A stretch of DNA of 64,000 bases from Talpa occidentalis (GCF_014898055.3 NW_023601543.1:63563782-63627781); one strand, 5' to 3'. Positions 42,927 through 54,599 are shown, numbered from the stretch's first letter. A program made the numbers and translations. The notes: generated by a model from the letters alone, not told the origin.

Positions 42927-43190
42927 GGGTCTCCCTGGTGGTGCAGTGGGTTGAGCGCAGTGCTGTGAAGCTGTCCGCAGCCTCTGCAGGGCCGCTTTGA
43001 TTCCCAGCCAGCCGGGGAGATACCCACATGGTGCGGCAGACCTCTCCTGTCTCACCCGCTGCTCCCCTGAGCAGTGTCCTCAGTCTGCCTGCTCTGTTCC
43101 CCACTCTGTCTCTGGTGAATCCTCTCACCCTCCTATGCCTCTGGCCTGTACCCCAGTTCTTGTATAAATAAATAAATCTTAAAAAAAAAA
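42927..43190 (+). mobile_element. tRNA-derived SINE copy 11 (A/B intermediate)
   Basis: Sense copy whose head (GGTTGAGCGCAGTGCTGTG) resembles subfamily B, while the 3' end (GCCTCTGGCCTGTACCCCAG) is subfamily A. AAAGATCCTGACTCTT (42911) and AAAGATCCTGGCTCTT (43191) form a 16-base duplication with one mismatch. Confidence 0.93.
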
Positions 43191-43206
43191 AAAGATCCTG
43201 GCTCTT

Positions 43207-43929
43207 TCTACCTTTCTGTTTTGTCATCCCCTTATGGTCATAATATGGCTGCTGCTGCTCCAATATCTCATATCCATAGAGCAACATGGAAGAATGTAGA
43301 TGGGTGATAGTGGCAGAAATCCCCTTAAGCATTTCTAATTTTATCAGAAAGAACAATCTTTCTGAGAAATCCCCCACCAGGATCCCTTCAGGTCTGTTGA
43401 TCAGGACAGGGATAGTCCTAAAGTAAATCATCAAAGATTGATGTTTGTACCATGATTGACTTAGAGTAATTATGAATTATCTCCTGGGGTTGAAGCCTAC
43501 CTCCCATGACCACATTGCCATTTAATATCAGAATAGATCTGGGCTTTTGTCAGCAAGTGACAAGGGAGGTAGTTATAGGGGAGACCAAGGAGATGCACTT
43601 ATCAACCAGATACTGACAGTGAAAATGAATTGTCAACTAAAAGGGCCGGAGGACAGCAGTAATCAATGTTGTGCTGTAAGGTCTTGAGCATTGGGGTTTA
43701 CTTCACACAGGTGAGCACATGACTGTTGGGAACCGCCGCTTCCCCAATGACTTTCACTCCACCCCTCAGAGCCAGGCTATAGGGAGAGGAGACTCAACCC
43801 AAATTGAAAATGTAACTCCCAGCCCTGGTTCTCTTCCTGGGTAGTCAACCAGCATTCTGAGCCATCGAGCCATTGATGCATGTATGTAATCTTATCTCTT
43901 CGATAATGTGTTTTGTATTGATTATCTGC
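43207..43929. other. No recognisable feature
   Basis: Unique-looking, AT-moderate. No credible gene. Confidence 0.4.
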
Positions 43930-43955
43930 TGTGTGCGTGTGTGTGTGTGTGTGTG
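43930..43955. repeat. (GT)n microsatellite
   Basis: GT repeat with one GC interruption. Confidence 0.95.
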
Positions 43956-43964
43956 GCAGGCATG

Positions 43965-44085
43965 GTCCAGCGTGAACTATAAACGTGGAGACACAAGGGA
44001 CCGTGTCATTGTGGTTTATTCCCCATAATGCCAGTCCCAGTGCTTGTGCGCACCAGCCCTTAATAAACGCTTCTGCTGATAATGA
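43965..44085 (+). repeat. L2 or MIR 3' end
   Basis: GTGAACTATAAACGTGGAGA at 43972, GGGACCGTGTCATTGTGG at 43997, CCAGTGCTTGTGCGC at 44037, CTTAATAAACGCTTCTGCTG at 44060: the AATAAA-containing end typical of L2. Confidence 0.65.
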
Positions 44086-44089
44086 ACAC

Positions 44090-47000
44090 CAGGGGCTGCC
44101 TTGCCATGACATTGACAGGTACTAGGAACGCTGCAGACACTTCTAAGCACTGATTTTTTTAAAACCTCCCCACTACCCCCAAGACATCAGTCTACAATTT
44201 GTGAATCCAACCTGTTTTGAAAGAGCTAAAGAAAACAGTACTTATACTATATACACTGATAGTCCTTACAACTTCTTATGACTGAGGACACAAGTGTTGG
44301 ACCCCTATTATGCCTGTGAGAAACACTGGGGTACACGCTGGGGATTGCTGTGGGGAGGTGGGAGTTCACAGCTGATTAAGATTTTATAGATCATCGGGTG
44401 GGGGGTTAGGCTGTCACAAATTTACTCTGCAAGCCAATTTGGTCTTGCAAAAATGATTAGTTTCTTTTGGGCAATCTCTATAGCCTCCAGTAATTAGAGG
44501 GGTGCAAGGGCAGAGGGTCCCTCCCCACACTGTGCCACCAGGTCACCGTAAAAGGAAGTCTTCAGGCCAAGTTGGGACCAAGCTGCGCAAAGCAGTCACA
44601 TAACTTGTTCTGTAAATTCCGTGACGTTCCAGCCCTCTGTCCTTTTAAGAGCTCCAACTGCGCCTCGTAGGAAAAGTTTGCCTGAGGCAAATGCAAAGGG
44701 ACTCTTGCAGCAGGATTCTCTAACCTTCCACTGGGGGTGCAAAATACGTCAAATCAGCAGCTGCACGCAGGCTGGAACACTTAGGAATCAAGCCCAGGGC
44801 GCCATTCCTACAAGTATAAACCACGGGGCATGCCAGATTCTCCGGCTCTGTTCCTGCAAGGGCTGAAATGCCTCTCCTATTTCTAAGCCTGTCCGGCCTT
44901 CTCAACTGCCGCTACTTTCACCAGTGTGCACTCATTTCTAAGACCCTTTATCCTAAGGAACAAAACCCCTGGTGCTGATTGAAGCACAGGTCGTGGTGGG
45001 CTCTGGAGCATGGTTTGTGACAAAATACTAACTGGCCATTCCTAAACGCGTGTCCCCAATTAGGCCCACTACCTTCTCCTAAAGTAGATGAAACCTAACA
45101 CATACATACATACACGCCAAATGACCCACACGGAATTCACTTTATATTACAGACCACGCAACAACTGTACGCTTCCTGCTCCTGTTGACACAAATAAAAT
45201 AGAAGCGCTGAGGACAATTTGGCACCCCCTGTGGTGAAGTTTGGAACGGCCCAATTAGAGGGGGAAAAAATGCTCCTTGTTCAGTCAGCCAGCTCTTTAC
45301 AGATTACAAAGTGTTTTATAGCAAGACAACAGTGGCCAGAGGGAGGGGCTCCCTGACCTTCCACCTCAATTAGGGCAGTTCTGCCGCCTTGTAAACTTGC
45401 ACCGGCCCATCAGATTGGATGGCCTTTAAAACACTGCAAACCTCTGTGATAGCCCCTGCAGGGGAGAGGCTCCAGGGGAGGGGTGGCAGGAGGGAGGGGA
45501 GGATGGGAGGAGGACTGGCAGGAAGGTGGAGGAGGGGCAGGAGCGTGGTTGGCAGGAGGATAGGAGGACATGCTGCAGGCAAGGAGACCAGGTTGGCCTC
45601 TGTGGGGGAGGCAGGAATCCTGGCGAGTGGCCCTGTTGTGATTTGGGGGCCCCTCAGTTCACTGGTCCTCTTCCCGAGGTAGGTGTGCTGGTGGCTGAGC
45701 TCTCCCTTCCGCAAGGGAGGATTTCCAGCCTCGGTTGCTGAGAGCTGTCTGCAGCTGGTCCCCACTTGTCAAATCTTCCCCAGGGCTGAAGAAACAGCCC
45801 TGCCCAGGGTCACGGCACACCAGCTTCTGGGGCAGCCCATGCCCAGGGGCTGATCGTGGGTGGCTACCAAGGCTCATCCCTCCAGGCCAACTTCCAACAT
45901 CTCCCACGGATCTCCCATCTCCCAACTTCCAACATCTCCAAAGCTCTCTGGGGTGCGCTGAGGTCTCTGCTGGGATAGCTCTGCTGTTTGCCCCCCCCAT
46001 CCCCACCCCCTGCTTCGGCTTCCAACCTCTCCCTTCTCCAGGTGATGATCCAAAGAGTATTCTGTGAAAAATGCCCTGCGTACTAATCTCTCTCCCAGCA
46101 GCTGGTCCCCGCCATCAACATCACGGGTGGGTAGCTCCCCTCACCTGGAATTGCAGGGCGGGGCATGCTGGCACTGGAGCCCACGACCCCTTCACAGGAG
46201 AGAAAAAAGGCAATGAGCATTTTAATGACCCGTTAGTCTGCAGATCTTTCCTGGACCCCAATTCCAGCTGCCTCTCCCTCTTTCTGCACCTGCAGATCCT
46301 CTCTGAGGGCATTGAACCTAGATTTCTGGCTGTGAACATTCTCAAATTTTCCTTTCCCTAAGAGCACAGCCTCCCATATCCTGTGGTTTGTTAAAACCCG
46401 AGGGGACAGGAGATGGGCGGAATGAATGGGGACACAGAGAAGGGGAAGGGGGAGATAAGAAGAGTGTGCCTGTAGCTAGAAGTAAAGAATGGCCCCTCTT
46501 ATATGCAAACAATGTGACAATTCCCCCCGCCCAGCCCCCATTCCATAGGCTCCCTCCTACCCTGAAAGTGTTAATCCACCTCACAGGGGGGGAGACTGGC
46601 CTCCCCGCAGGCTAGTTCCCTGGGCCTGCCAGGCTGGGGATCAGGCCCATTGTTAATAAGTAATGACAGCCCAGCTCCTCCGAGGATTCCCCCGGGGTTT
46701 TGTGTCAGAAACATCTTCCCTCGCTGCCGCTGGAGCTGACAGGCTCCCGCTCCCGGTAGGCAGCTGTGAACACAGGCCAGCCTCCGCCAGGATGTCCCAC
46801 GTCGTCAGGCCCAGAGCCCCGGGGCAACGGGAGACGGCAGTAATCCCATCCCTCCCTGCTCAGGTGAGGATGACCTCAGAGGTCTTCCAGGACCTTCTTT
46901 GGCAAGGGGTGGGGCCGTGCCTCGGTGGTGATTCCTGAAACCCTCGCAGCCTGCCTCTGCTCTGTGGGGGGAGAGGCTCACGGGGCTAGTTGCTGCTGCT

Positions 47001-47205
47001 GGCTACTGACGACACTTAAAGGTGTTCCAGGAATCCAGCTGCTCAGGTGGCCCGTATACTCATAGGAAGTTCTTTCTTGTGTCTGACCTAAGGAACGCAG
47101 CTCATTTAGCACTTCACATTTGCCCAAAAAGTGTTCATGAACTAAATAAAGCATTCTGGAACCCCTTGGGAGAAAGAGAAAATGTCTGCCCCGCCTTGCC
47201 AATGC
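44090..47205. other. Unique DNA with candidate conserved element
   Basis: 45120-45440 is non-repetitive with regulatory-like text (CCCAATTAGAGGG at 45250, CAGATTACAAAGTG at 45300, CTCAATTAGGGC at 45365). 45470-45560 is GGAGG-rich. 46660-46900 is GC-rich with several CpGs. Frames of 110-131 codons overlap without motifs. No exon is called. Confidence 0.35.
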
Positions 47206-47770
47206 AAGGTCCTGTTTTAAAATACAGGTTTTATTTTACTCAGGCGTGTGGAGGCCAACAGATCAGGAGATAACTGCCGGAGAATAACCAGATAACTGGA
47301 TGTATTTATAAATCCCCAAGAGGAGAGGGTACCTTGTGCCATGGGCCAGGGTGGGGGAAGGCATGGGGACAAACACTGGGCAGTCAGGAGGCAGAGAGAG
47401 AAGGGAAAACTGCGGGTTGGAGCCTTCATTGTGGCTTTTATGGAAAGTAACGGGGTGAGGCAGCATAAGCAGGTTGAGGATTGGCTAGTTTGAATAATCT
47501 CAGTGGACTCTGGGGCACAGGGTCTGTTCCTGGTTGGGACCTGGCCCCCGGTGATTAGCACGCTTGGATCATGGCCTGGAGTGTGAGAGCCAGGTAGGGG
47601 AGTTGGGTAGGGGTTTGGACTCTGGACTAGTTGGTTTGCATTCGAAAGGTACTCTCCTGGGTGGCTTGTTTACTATCTCTAGGAATTGGCTAGCCCGGGA
47701 AGGGCCAGTTCCTGCAGGTTTAGCAAGACCCCAGATGTCAAAGCACTAGGATACAGAAAATAAAAGACAT
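47206..47770. other. Possible decayed LTR, unassigned
   Basis: GGTTTTATTTTACTCAGGCG at 47226, CATAAGCAGGTTGAGGATTG at 47464, AGGGCCAGTTCCTGCAGG at 47700. The texture is that of an antisense retroviral LTR, but I cannot identify a family or ends. Confidence 0.25.
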
Positions 47771-47874
47771 GGTTAATGCAAGTCCTCCTTTAGTCTTTTG
47801 TTGTGTGTGGCTTATATAGCCTGGAATAATCTTCAGCTTATTATTACTTGAAATCCACTTAGAGAAAATTCCTA

Positions 47875-48125
47875 GCAGTATTACTAATAATAGCAGAAAA
47901 TAGAAACAACCCAAATGTCCATCAGCATAAAAATGAAGGTTAAGTGAAAACTGGACTCTCCATACTATGGGAGGCTAGACAGCAAATGAAAAGAAAGACA
48001 CACCTAAGCCTACTGATAACTAGTATTCATTCCACAACCTTCAAAAGGTGCACATACACAATACAATCCCAAATGGATAAAAACAAGTGCACGATAGCAG
48101 ATATTTAGGGGGTATATAGACCTAC
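47875..48125 (+). mobile_element. Old L1 3' fragment
   Basis: AGAAACAACCCAAATGTCCA at 47902, CAGCATAAAAATGAAGGTTAA in outline at 47923, ACTATGGGAGGCTAGACAGC at 47964, CAATCCCAAATGGATAAAAA at 48064. Confidence 0.75.
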
Positions 48126-48189
48126 ATGCCCATAAGTGAACAGGAGAGAAAGGTCTGGAGGAATGCACACCCAAAGGTTAGCAGTTTTT

Positions 48190-48480
48190 ACCTCTGGGGA
48201 GATTGTTGCAGGTCAGGTTCTCCAGGGCACAGGCACTGGGATGGAGTCAGGAGTACTAAAGCTTTACTGGGGAGGTGCACCCTTGCGAGAAGGGTGGAAG
48301 CAGGATTGGGTGGGGGGCAACGCAAATCTGAAAAGTCTCTGTCTGCCGTGGGGCAGCTCTCAGCAAAGGACGTCCCTTAGGGGAAATGGCCAGCCCCAAG
48401 TGCCAGCACCTTGCTTGGCTGTTGGCAGGGGTCATCCTGAGGAAGGCTGGGTGGGCTGTGAGGCTGTTGGTTGACCACAC
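48190..48480. repeat. Old dispersed repeat, probably LTR, copy 5
   Basis: GTCAGGTTCTCCAGGGCACAG in outline at 48212, GGGATGGAGTCAGGAGTACT at 48238, TTTACTGGGGAGGTGCACCC at 48263. Related in order to the copy at 3550. Confidence 0.4.
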
Positions 48481-49779
48481 TGGGAGGGAGTAGCTGGTGG
48501 AAGATCAGAGCAGCTCAGCTTCATGCGGGTCACAGAGGTCATGGCGGGAGGTGGGGGAAGAGGAGGTGATGGGGAGACTTTTACTTTCCTAGGCGCGACT
48601 TAGAGACTATATGGTAGACTGTAGCCGTATCTGTAAGTTATAAGCAGAGGCACTGACAAATGTTCTCATTGGCCCGGATCTGGGACCCCGCCCCCACGAC
48701 AAGTCCTCGCTTGCTTGCAGCAGCTGCAGTGGCCCAGGAATCCACCCAGCTGCAGCATTTCCCAAGTTTCTGGCTTTAGCTAAGAAAACCATACGCTCCT
48801 TTGCGCTTTCTCCTCTTCTGACGAGGCCATAATAGCGGTAACATTCCTTTCCAGGAACGCGTCCGCGTTACTTGGCAGACTCAGGGCGCCGGGTGCGATA
48901 CTGATGCTGGGGACAGAAGCAAGAGCTTAGGTCCTCACAGGGGAACGGAGAGTCACATTGGCAGCTTCATGTTTTTCAGGGCAGTGCATGCTCCTTGCTG
49001 AAGGAGAGGTTCAAGTTCAAGTAGGGGCATGGCATTTGCATCCCAGAGAAGGGGGTCATGGTTCTGAGGGTCCTGAGTACACAAGTCTTATAGATGAATG
49101 GCTTTTGGATTTGGCCCTGAAGGGTGGAGAAGTAAAGAGTAACCCAGTTAAAGGGAGCAACATGCATGCAGGAAAGTGGCAATATGCAGTGTATTTATAG
49201 GCTCCAGCACAATCCAACCATCCAGAGGTCAGAGGGCTTTCAGACAAGTCCCAATCCAGTGTCGCCAAGAATATCTCCCAGGATCGAGTTTCTCTTCATC
49301 TGCTCTATGTCCTTCCATGGTGTTGGATTCATGGCCAAATTCCAAACAATGACTCTCCTGCAGATCCAGACTGCTTACAAAATGGCTGCCAGTGTTCCAG
49401 ACCTTACATTCTCACCCTACACTGGCGGGAGGAAAAGAGAAAACTCCCTCCAGCAGCTGCCCGGGAACACACTGTTAGCATCACCTTCTTACAAGCCTCC
49501 AGCAAATGTCTTCTGACATCTCATTGGCTCCAGATGGCTTATGTGCCTGTCCCTGGACTGATCACTGAGGCTGGGTGGTTTTCTAGACCCTGGAGAAACT
49601 TATAGGTTAGAGATGGTTTCAGTTTAAAGATAGTGCCAATTTCTGTGAAGGCAAACAAGCTTCAGAACTTACCTTTTACTCCTAAATCCGGAACAGGAGT
49701 TGAGACATGAATGTAGGAAAAACCTTCAAAAGCATCGTTCGAGAAAGAGACAGGACAACATAGAGATCTATAATTTTTT
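48481..49779. other. Unique DNA with a small CpG cluster
   Basis: 48820-48905 holds closely spaced CpGs (GGAACGCGTCCGCGTTAC at 48855, GGGCGCCGGGTGCG at 48884), unusual for this CpG-poor window. No transcription start evidence is seen. The 116-codon plus frame (49166-49516) has no motif. Confidence 0.4.
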
Positions 49780-50235
49780 CCCCCTGCTACACTTTAATTG
49801 CCCTTCGCTGCCATGCACTGCATAAATTAAGAGCTAGTTAATGCTGTAATGCGTAAAACAATTTCATGCATCTTAAATATTGCACTTGTACTTTAATTCC
49901 ACATTAAGTGGTCCCCTGAAATTTTTAAATTTACAAAGTCACTGCTGTGCTACATGAAAAAGGTGCTAATTAAGTGTTAATCAGTAGCCAGATAACCTTC
50001 CCTGAACCCTGCCCAAGGTCTCCGAAATGACCCATTGCCAGAGAATGTGATGTGATGGCCACAGAACAGAGAGCACAGACACAGACGTGAAATGGTTTCT
50101 TAGCCACATCCCAGCCAATTAAGGCAGATTTGCTTATTATGCAGTTCTAATTTAATGGCATCCACTATAGTGGACACGAGGCTAATAATAATAATAATAG
50201 TATTTAATACTGCCAGCGCTTTCCATATTCAGAAC
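49780..50235. promoter_or_regulatory. Candidate conserved noncoding element
   Basis: AT-rich, repeat-free, and dense in homeodomain-type cores: TTTAATTG (49793), AAATTAAG (49824), TTTAATTCC (49891), GCTAATTAAG (49965), GCCAATTAAGG (50114), TCTAATTTAATGG (50146). Reading frames are all closed. This is the texture of developmental enhancers in gene-poor regions. Function and conservation are inferred, not shown. It ends in a short (AAT)n at 50182-50198. Confidence 0.35.
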
Positions 50236-50629
50236 ACTGGGAAAGCACTAGCTAGCTAACAAGTGGCCACCTCTTTCTGGGCAAGGAGGGGGCTGCTTTT
50301 GGGGGGTCCTGCTAAGAATCTGAAGACAGGCACAAGAATGGATAAAATGAAAAGACGTGGTGCTTCCCTTTGAGGGACTCATGGTCTCATAGACCAGTGT
50401 GACTCAAGGGCTGACCCACCATGAGAGAAGCCCCGAAATTGAGAGTAACCATCCCCCACATCTTGAAGGCAACTTGACTTTGCAGTGATAGCCAAGTGAG
50501 TGATTAGTGGACGCGTGCTGAACAGGAAATAGATCAGTTCCAACTTCCACGGTGAGTGGCCTCTGGCATGATCTCAGGAATAGTCACATGCAGCAGGAAC
50601 ACACATCAGTCTATGATGGCCTGGAAATT

Positions 50630-50631
<2 letters not shown>
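50236..50631. other. No recognisable feature
   Basis: Unique-looking DNA. Confidence 0.35.

Positions 50632-50665
<34 letters not shown>
50632..50665. repeat. (CA)17 microsatellite
   Basis: Pure CA repeat. Confidence 0.97.
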
Positions 50666-50669
<4 letters not shown>

Positions 50670-50774
50670 CACCACAGATGGTTTGAGAAGCACTGTCAGA
50701 CTTATCGGCGTGGAGTAAGGGAACATGGGTTTCGTTACATCCTCACAAATAAGGCAGGAGGCTTAGCTGCACGT

Positions 50775-51150
50775 TATTTCACACTTTTATATTTTCCTTC
50801 GTGCTATTTCTCCACTTGGAATGTTCTGTGTGTTCCCAGCTTCCCCACTTCCTGCCCAACCTCTTCCAATCACATGAGGTCATCTCAGTTCCTGGAAAGC
50901 CCTGCTAAGATTCTACTTCCTTTGGGAAAGTTTCCCTACGCCCTGTCCCACCCACCTTCCATAACAGAGCCAGCCCTGCCTCCTCTGTCTGCCTCAATCT
51001 CTGCACACGCTGCCTCTGCGCTTTGCACGTGGTACTGAGTACATTTCTGTCACCTTGCCTGACAGGACTGATCGATCCTTACAGATGGTGATGCTTTGTG
51101 GTGTTGAAGTCCCAGAGCAGAGCACACAGTAGTTGCTCATCAACTGTTGA
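50775..51150 (+). repeat. L2 LINE 3' end
   Basis: TTTCTCCACTTGGAATGTTCT in outline at 50808, CTGGAAAGCCCTGCTAAG at 50893, TTTGGGAAAGTTTCCCTACG at 50921, GAGCAGAGCACACAGTAGTT at 51115, TCATCAACTGTTGACCGAAT at 51138, in L2 order. Confidence 0.75.
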
Positions 51151-51164
51151 CCGAATTCATTTCA

Positions 51165-51780
51165 AAAACTTGTGTAAAATATACATAACATATTATTGAC
51201 TATTTTGATCATTTTTAAGGGTACAGTTCAATGGTGTTAAATTACATGCACATTCTTGTCAATGCTTACTACCTTCCATCTCCAGACATTTTGCATCTTG
51301 CAAAACTGAAACTCTGGGACCTCCCTGGTGGCGCAAGAGGTTAAGACACAACCTATGAAGCTAGCCACAGCCACTGCAGCATGAGTTCGATCCCCGGCCA
51401 GGGAGCTACCCACATGGCACAGCAGACCTCTCCTGACTCACCAGCTGCTCCCCTCAGCAGTGTATTTCAGTCATTCCTCCTGTTCTGTTCCCTGCTCTGT
51501 CTCTGATGAATCCTCTCGCCCCCCACACTCTGGCCTGTGCCCCAGTTCTTGTATGCATAAATAAATAAATCTTTAAAAAAATAACTGAAACTCTGACCCA
51601 AATGCTAACTCCCTAATCCTCCTTTGCCGCTCAGTCCCTGGCGACCACCATCGTAATATTTGACTGCTCTAAGTACCTCATAGGAGTAGAATCATATAAT
51701 ATTTATCTTTTTGTATCTGACTGGTTTCACTTAGCAGATTGTCTTCATGCTTCATCCATGTTGTAACATGTGTCTGAATT
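51165..51780 (-). mobile_element. Old L1 3' end split by a SINE
   Basis: AGGGTACAGTTCAATGGTGT at 51219, CTTACTACCTTCCATCTCCA at 51264, CTTGCAAAACTGAAACTCTG at 51297; after the SINE, CCCTGGCGACCACCATCG at 51636, GTAGAATCATATAATATTTA at 51686, TTGTATCTGACTGGTTTCAC at 51711. Same family as 11365 and 33905. Confidence 0.88.
51317..51582 (+). mobile_element. tRNA-derived SINE copy 12 (subfamily A, full length)
   Basis: Sense copy with an intact head: A-box-like TGGCGCAAGAGG at 51330, B-box-like GTTCGATCC at 51385-51393, body, and AAATAAATAAATC tail. AACTGAAACTCTG is perfectly duplicated at 51304 and 51583. These boxes are the RNA polymerase III promoter expected of a tRNA-derived SINE. Confidence 0.96.
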
Positions 51781-51789
51781 TCATTCCTT

Positions 51790-52075
51790 TTCAAGTGAAG
51801 TCCTTTGTAAAAATCCTCAAAATTATTTTAGTTTGCTTGTATTTGAAGCAGGGTGGAGATAAGGAAAGGGCTTTGAGAATCCAGGAGGTGGCAGCAGAAA
51901 ACAAGGGGGGCCTGTGCTCTGCAGAGGTCCTGGGTCCCTCTTCTGGCCCCTGTTTGCTCTGGTTCTAGCTCAGCCTCTTGAAAGGAAGAATTGCCAAACC
52001 CCAGGAAGAAATGGGCCTCAGAGACCTATGACAACAGGCAGCAGAGCACATATGACAGCAGAAATGGTCTCAAAG
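51790..52075. other. No recognisable feature
   Basis: Unique-looking DNA. Confidence 0.35.
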
Positions 52076-52079
52076 TCCC

Positions 52080-52270
52080 AACTGTGCTCCCACCAACATC
52101 TGCTGGGTGGCCTTGGGCAAGTCACTTAACCTTTCTGAGCCTGGGTGGATTGATAAAACAAGGTACCTTACAGTATTGTTGAGGGACTCTGATGAGATCA
52201 TGCATATGACCCATTTGGTAACTTTAAAGCACTAAATGTGTCAATTATGGTTGTTTTTGTAACTAGCATA
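52080..52270 (+). repeat. MIR SINE
   Basis: GGTGGCCTTGGGCAAGTCAC at 52106, TTAACCTTTCTGAGCCTGGG at 52126, TTGTTGAGGGACTCTGATGA at 52176, TAACTTTAAAGCACTAAATG at 52219. Confidence 0.92.
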
Positions 52271-53649
52271 AAGTCCATAATAAAGTGGAAAAGAAAGTAG
52301 GACTCATTATTTGCATTTCCCGATGAGAAAGAATGGCATCATTCAACCTGCACCTTAGGGGCATTTCTGATTCCTTTCTTTTTCCTCCTGGTGCCCTGCA
52401 AACCTTTGCCTAAGGAGGAGTTCCCGGTGCCTTTCAGCCAAATGCCATTAATTGCCACCACACTGCCAATGTGAGAAACAAAGAGGCACTATGGAGTTTA
52501 TTCGGGGCATCAGCAAACACAGGCTGGAAGGATGAGCCAGGCACTGCATTGGGTGCCAGCGACAAAAGGGGAAAGAACCAAGTGGCTTGCCCTGGAGGAG
52601 CCCCGAGTATAGGGCACACTCCAATATGTAAGCTCGTGTTCACGTCTGCCATTTGCTCTTCCGGGTCCCCTCCTCTTTGCTTGCCCCAGGAAGCTGACCC
52701 CTCTGCCACCCAAAGGGCTCCCCACCCTCTCGCTTCCAGTGGGCCAGCTCTAGCCAATGGGGAACCGTGTCAAGGGCTGAGAGGATGGGAAGGGAATGAG
52801 GTGAAGATTTAATCCCCAACTTCCTCCCTGTGAAGACAACTTGGGCTGCTTGTCCCTCTCTCTACTGAAGGGGTCCCTGCCCCTTTGAAGGTGGCCTTTT
52901 CTCCTCACCTCTGTCCCCGTCTAGGTATGGGTAACCACGATCTCCCCCTGTTCCGCAGACCCCCAGAGTGGTAAAAACTCTACTACGACAGCTCCTGCTA
53001 CTTACACTATCCCTGGGGTTCCCCAGCACCCACATTTCAGCTGCTCGTCCCTTTGTACAGAAATACATCTCAAACTATCCTAACTGCTTCCAGCTGGGAC
53101 CCTGCCATGTGATTGGGCCCACTTCAAACAGGGCAGGCGCTGCTCCCCGCTTCCTATAGCCACCTCCAACCCAGCCCTTCTTGTCCTCTCACACCAGGTC
53201 TTAGTTGGAGGAAACGGGAGTCGGGCTACATCCAGGGTGGAGTGCTGAGGCCGGGGAAATCTCCTGGCTGAGCTTTTTGCGTGGTGGCCCTCACCTTGGG
53301 GTGAGCTTGGTTGGGGTGGGAGAGTGTGGCGAGGAGAGGAGGGCGAGAGGCACAAGAAAGTCTCATTTTCAAGAATGCTGCCTGTCTGTGGGTGTGCATG
53401 CCTCACCCCTGGTGGCCTCCACAGAGCTGTTTATTGACCATCGTTAAAGCGGAGCCTGACCTCGCGAATGTTCTTTTTCAGGTGGTTCAGGGGTCTGTGG
53501 TGTGTCTGGGACGTCAGAGTAGGGCCGCCACCACATTCTCTTCTCCAAGATCCTGCTTGTGCTCCCCTCCCAAGGATGCTGCTCCCAATCCCCCACTGAG
53601 GGGCTGGAGGACACAGGACCACTCCTCCCCACCCCTTCCCCAGCCACAG
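52271..53649. other. Unique DNA, no gene called
   Basis: Mixed composition with overlapping frames of 107-116 codons on both strands. No domain, splice pattern or repeat was recognised. Confidence 0.4.
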
Positions 53650-54560
53650 CTGATTGGATAAGGGATGGGCACCTGACCCAACTGGACCAATAAGATGCCT
53701 TCTCGGGATTGAAGGTCTGGGGACGCCTCAGTGATGGTAGGCAGTCTTTGCTGGCTGCTTGAAGGCCTTCTGCCAGGCGGCACAGTAGTGGGCACCAGGG
53801 AGATGGAAGTGAACGGACCCGGGAGGCCACCTGTGGTAGCCATGTTCCACCATGTGCAAGAGGAGCGGGAAAGACCTGAGAGAGAAGAAAGAAGCAATCT
53901 GGAAGAAAAACAGAGATCAGAGGCCTTGGAACAGCAGAGACAGAGGAGAGAAGAGAAGGGATTACAATAGCTAAGCTTTGGAAACAGCCCAAATGCCCAA
54001 AAATAGATGACTGGATCAAGAAGATGTGGTACATCTATACCATGGAATATTACTCAGCATTCAAAAAAGATAAACACATGCAATTTGCAGCAACATGGAT
54101 GGCGCTGGAAGGGATCATGCTCAGCGAAATAAGCCAAAAAGAAAAAGAAAAATACCGGATGGTCTCACTCATCGCAGGAATCTAGAAAACTTAAATAAGG
54201 GACCAGGAAAATGAATAACTATAAGAAAGTGAAAATCAAAATCAACAAAAAACTATGAACCAGAGACACTTTTTGGGGGGTGGGGGCTGGGAGGGGAGGG
54301 ATTGGGGTCAGAATGGGGCATGTGCAGTTGTATGGGGGAATATAAAAATAAAATTTATTATTTAAAAAAAAAAAAAAAAAGAGAAGGGAGCTGCCAAGGG
54401 GTCTGCTGCTCCCTGGTTTCTAGTTCCTGTCCCCAGAGCCCGGCTGCACTTCCTGTCCTTGAATCTCTGAGATAGCCTCATGTTCTTCCCATAAATTCTC
54501 CCTTTTTACTTAAGCTTGTGCAAGTGGGCTTCTGTTTTGTGCCTCTAGATCGTCCCTGCC
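53650..54560 (+). repeat. Old interspersed element split by an L1
   Basis: CTGATTGGATAAGGGATGGG at 53650, CACCTGACCCAACTGGACCAA in outline at 53671, GTAGCCATGTTCCACCATG at 53836; after the L1, CATAAATTCTCCCTTTTTAC at 54490 and AAGTGGGCTTCTGTTTTGTG at 54522. I know this text as an old mammal-wide repeat but not its name. Confidence 0.6.
53962..54378 (+). mobile_element. 5'-truncated L1 insertion
   Basis: Sense L1 3' end: GGAAACAGCCCAAATGCCC at 53980, GATGTGGTACATCTATACCA in outline at 54023, GCAACATGGATGGCGCTGG at 54091, GATGGTCTCACTCATCGCAG at 54159, then a G-rich tract and AATAAAATTTATTATTT with a poly-A tail. AAGAGAAGGGA flanks at 53951 and 54379. It is less diverged than the other L1 ends here and ends in a clean tail. 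Confidence 0.92.
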
Positions 54561-54599
54561 TGAGGCACACCACGTGATACAATTAGCTCACAGTCCCTA

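Noticed and set aside
42401..43434. 199-codon plus and 211-codon minus frames
   Set aside because: Both cross a MIR or a SINE with target duplications, so they cannot be old conserved exons.
45225..45245. CTCF-like motif (complement of GGCACCCCCTGTGGTGA)
   Set aside because: Core spacing is one base short of the CTCF consensus as I know it. Not strong enough to report.
53444..54034. 196-codon minus frame
   Set aside because: Spans the boundary of an L1 insertion in an older repeat, so it is a composite of transposon text.
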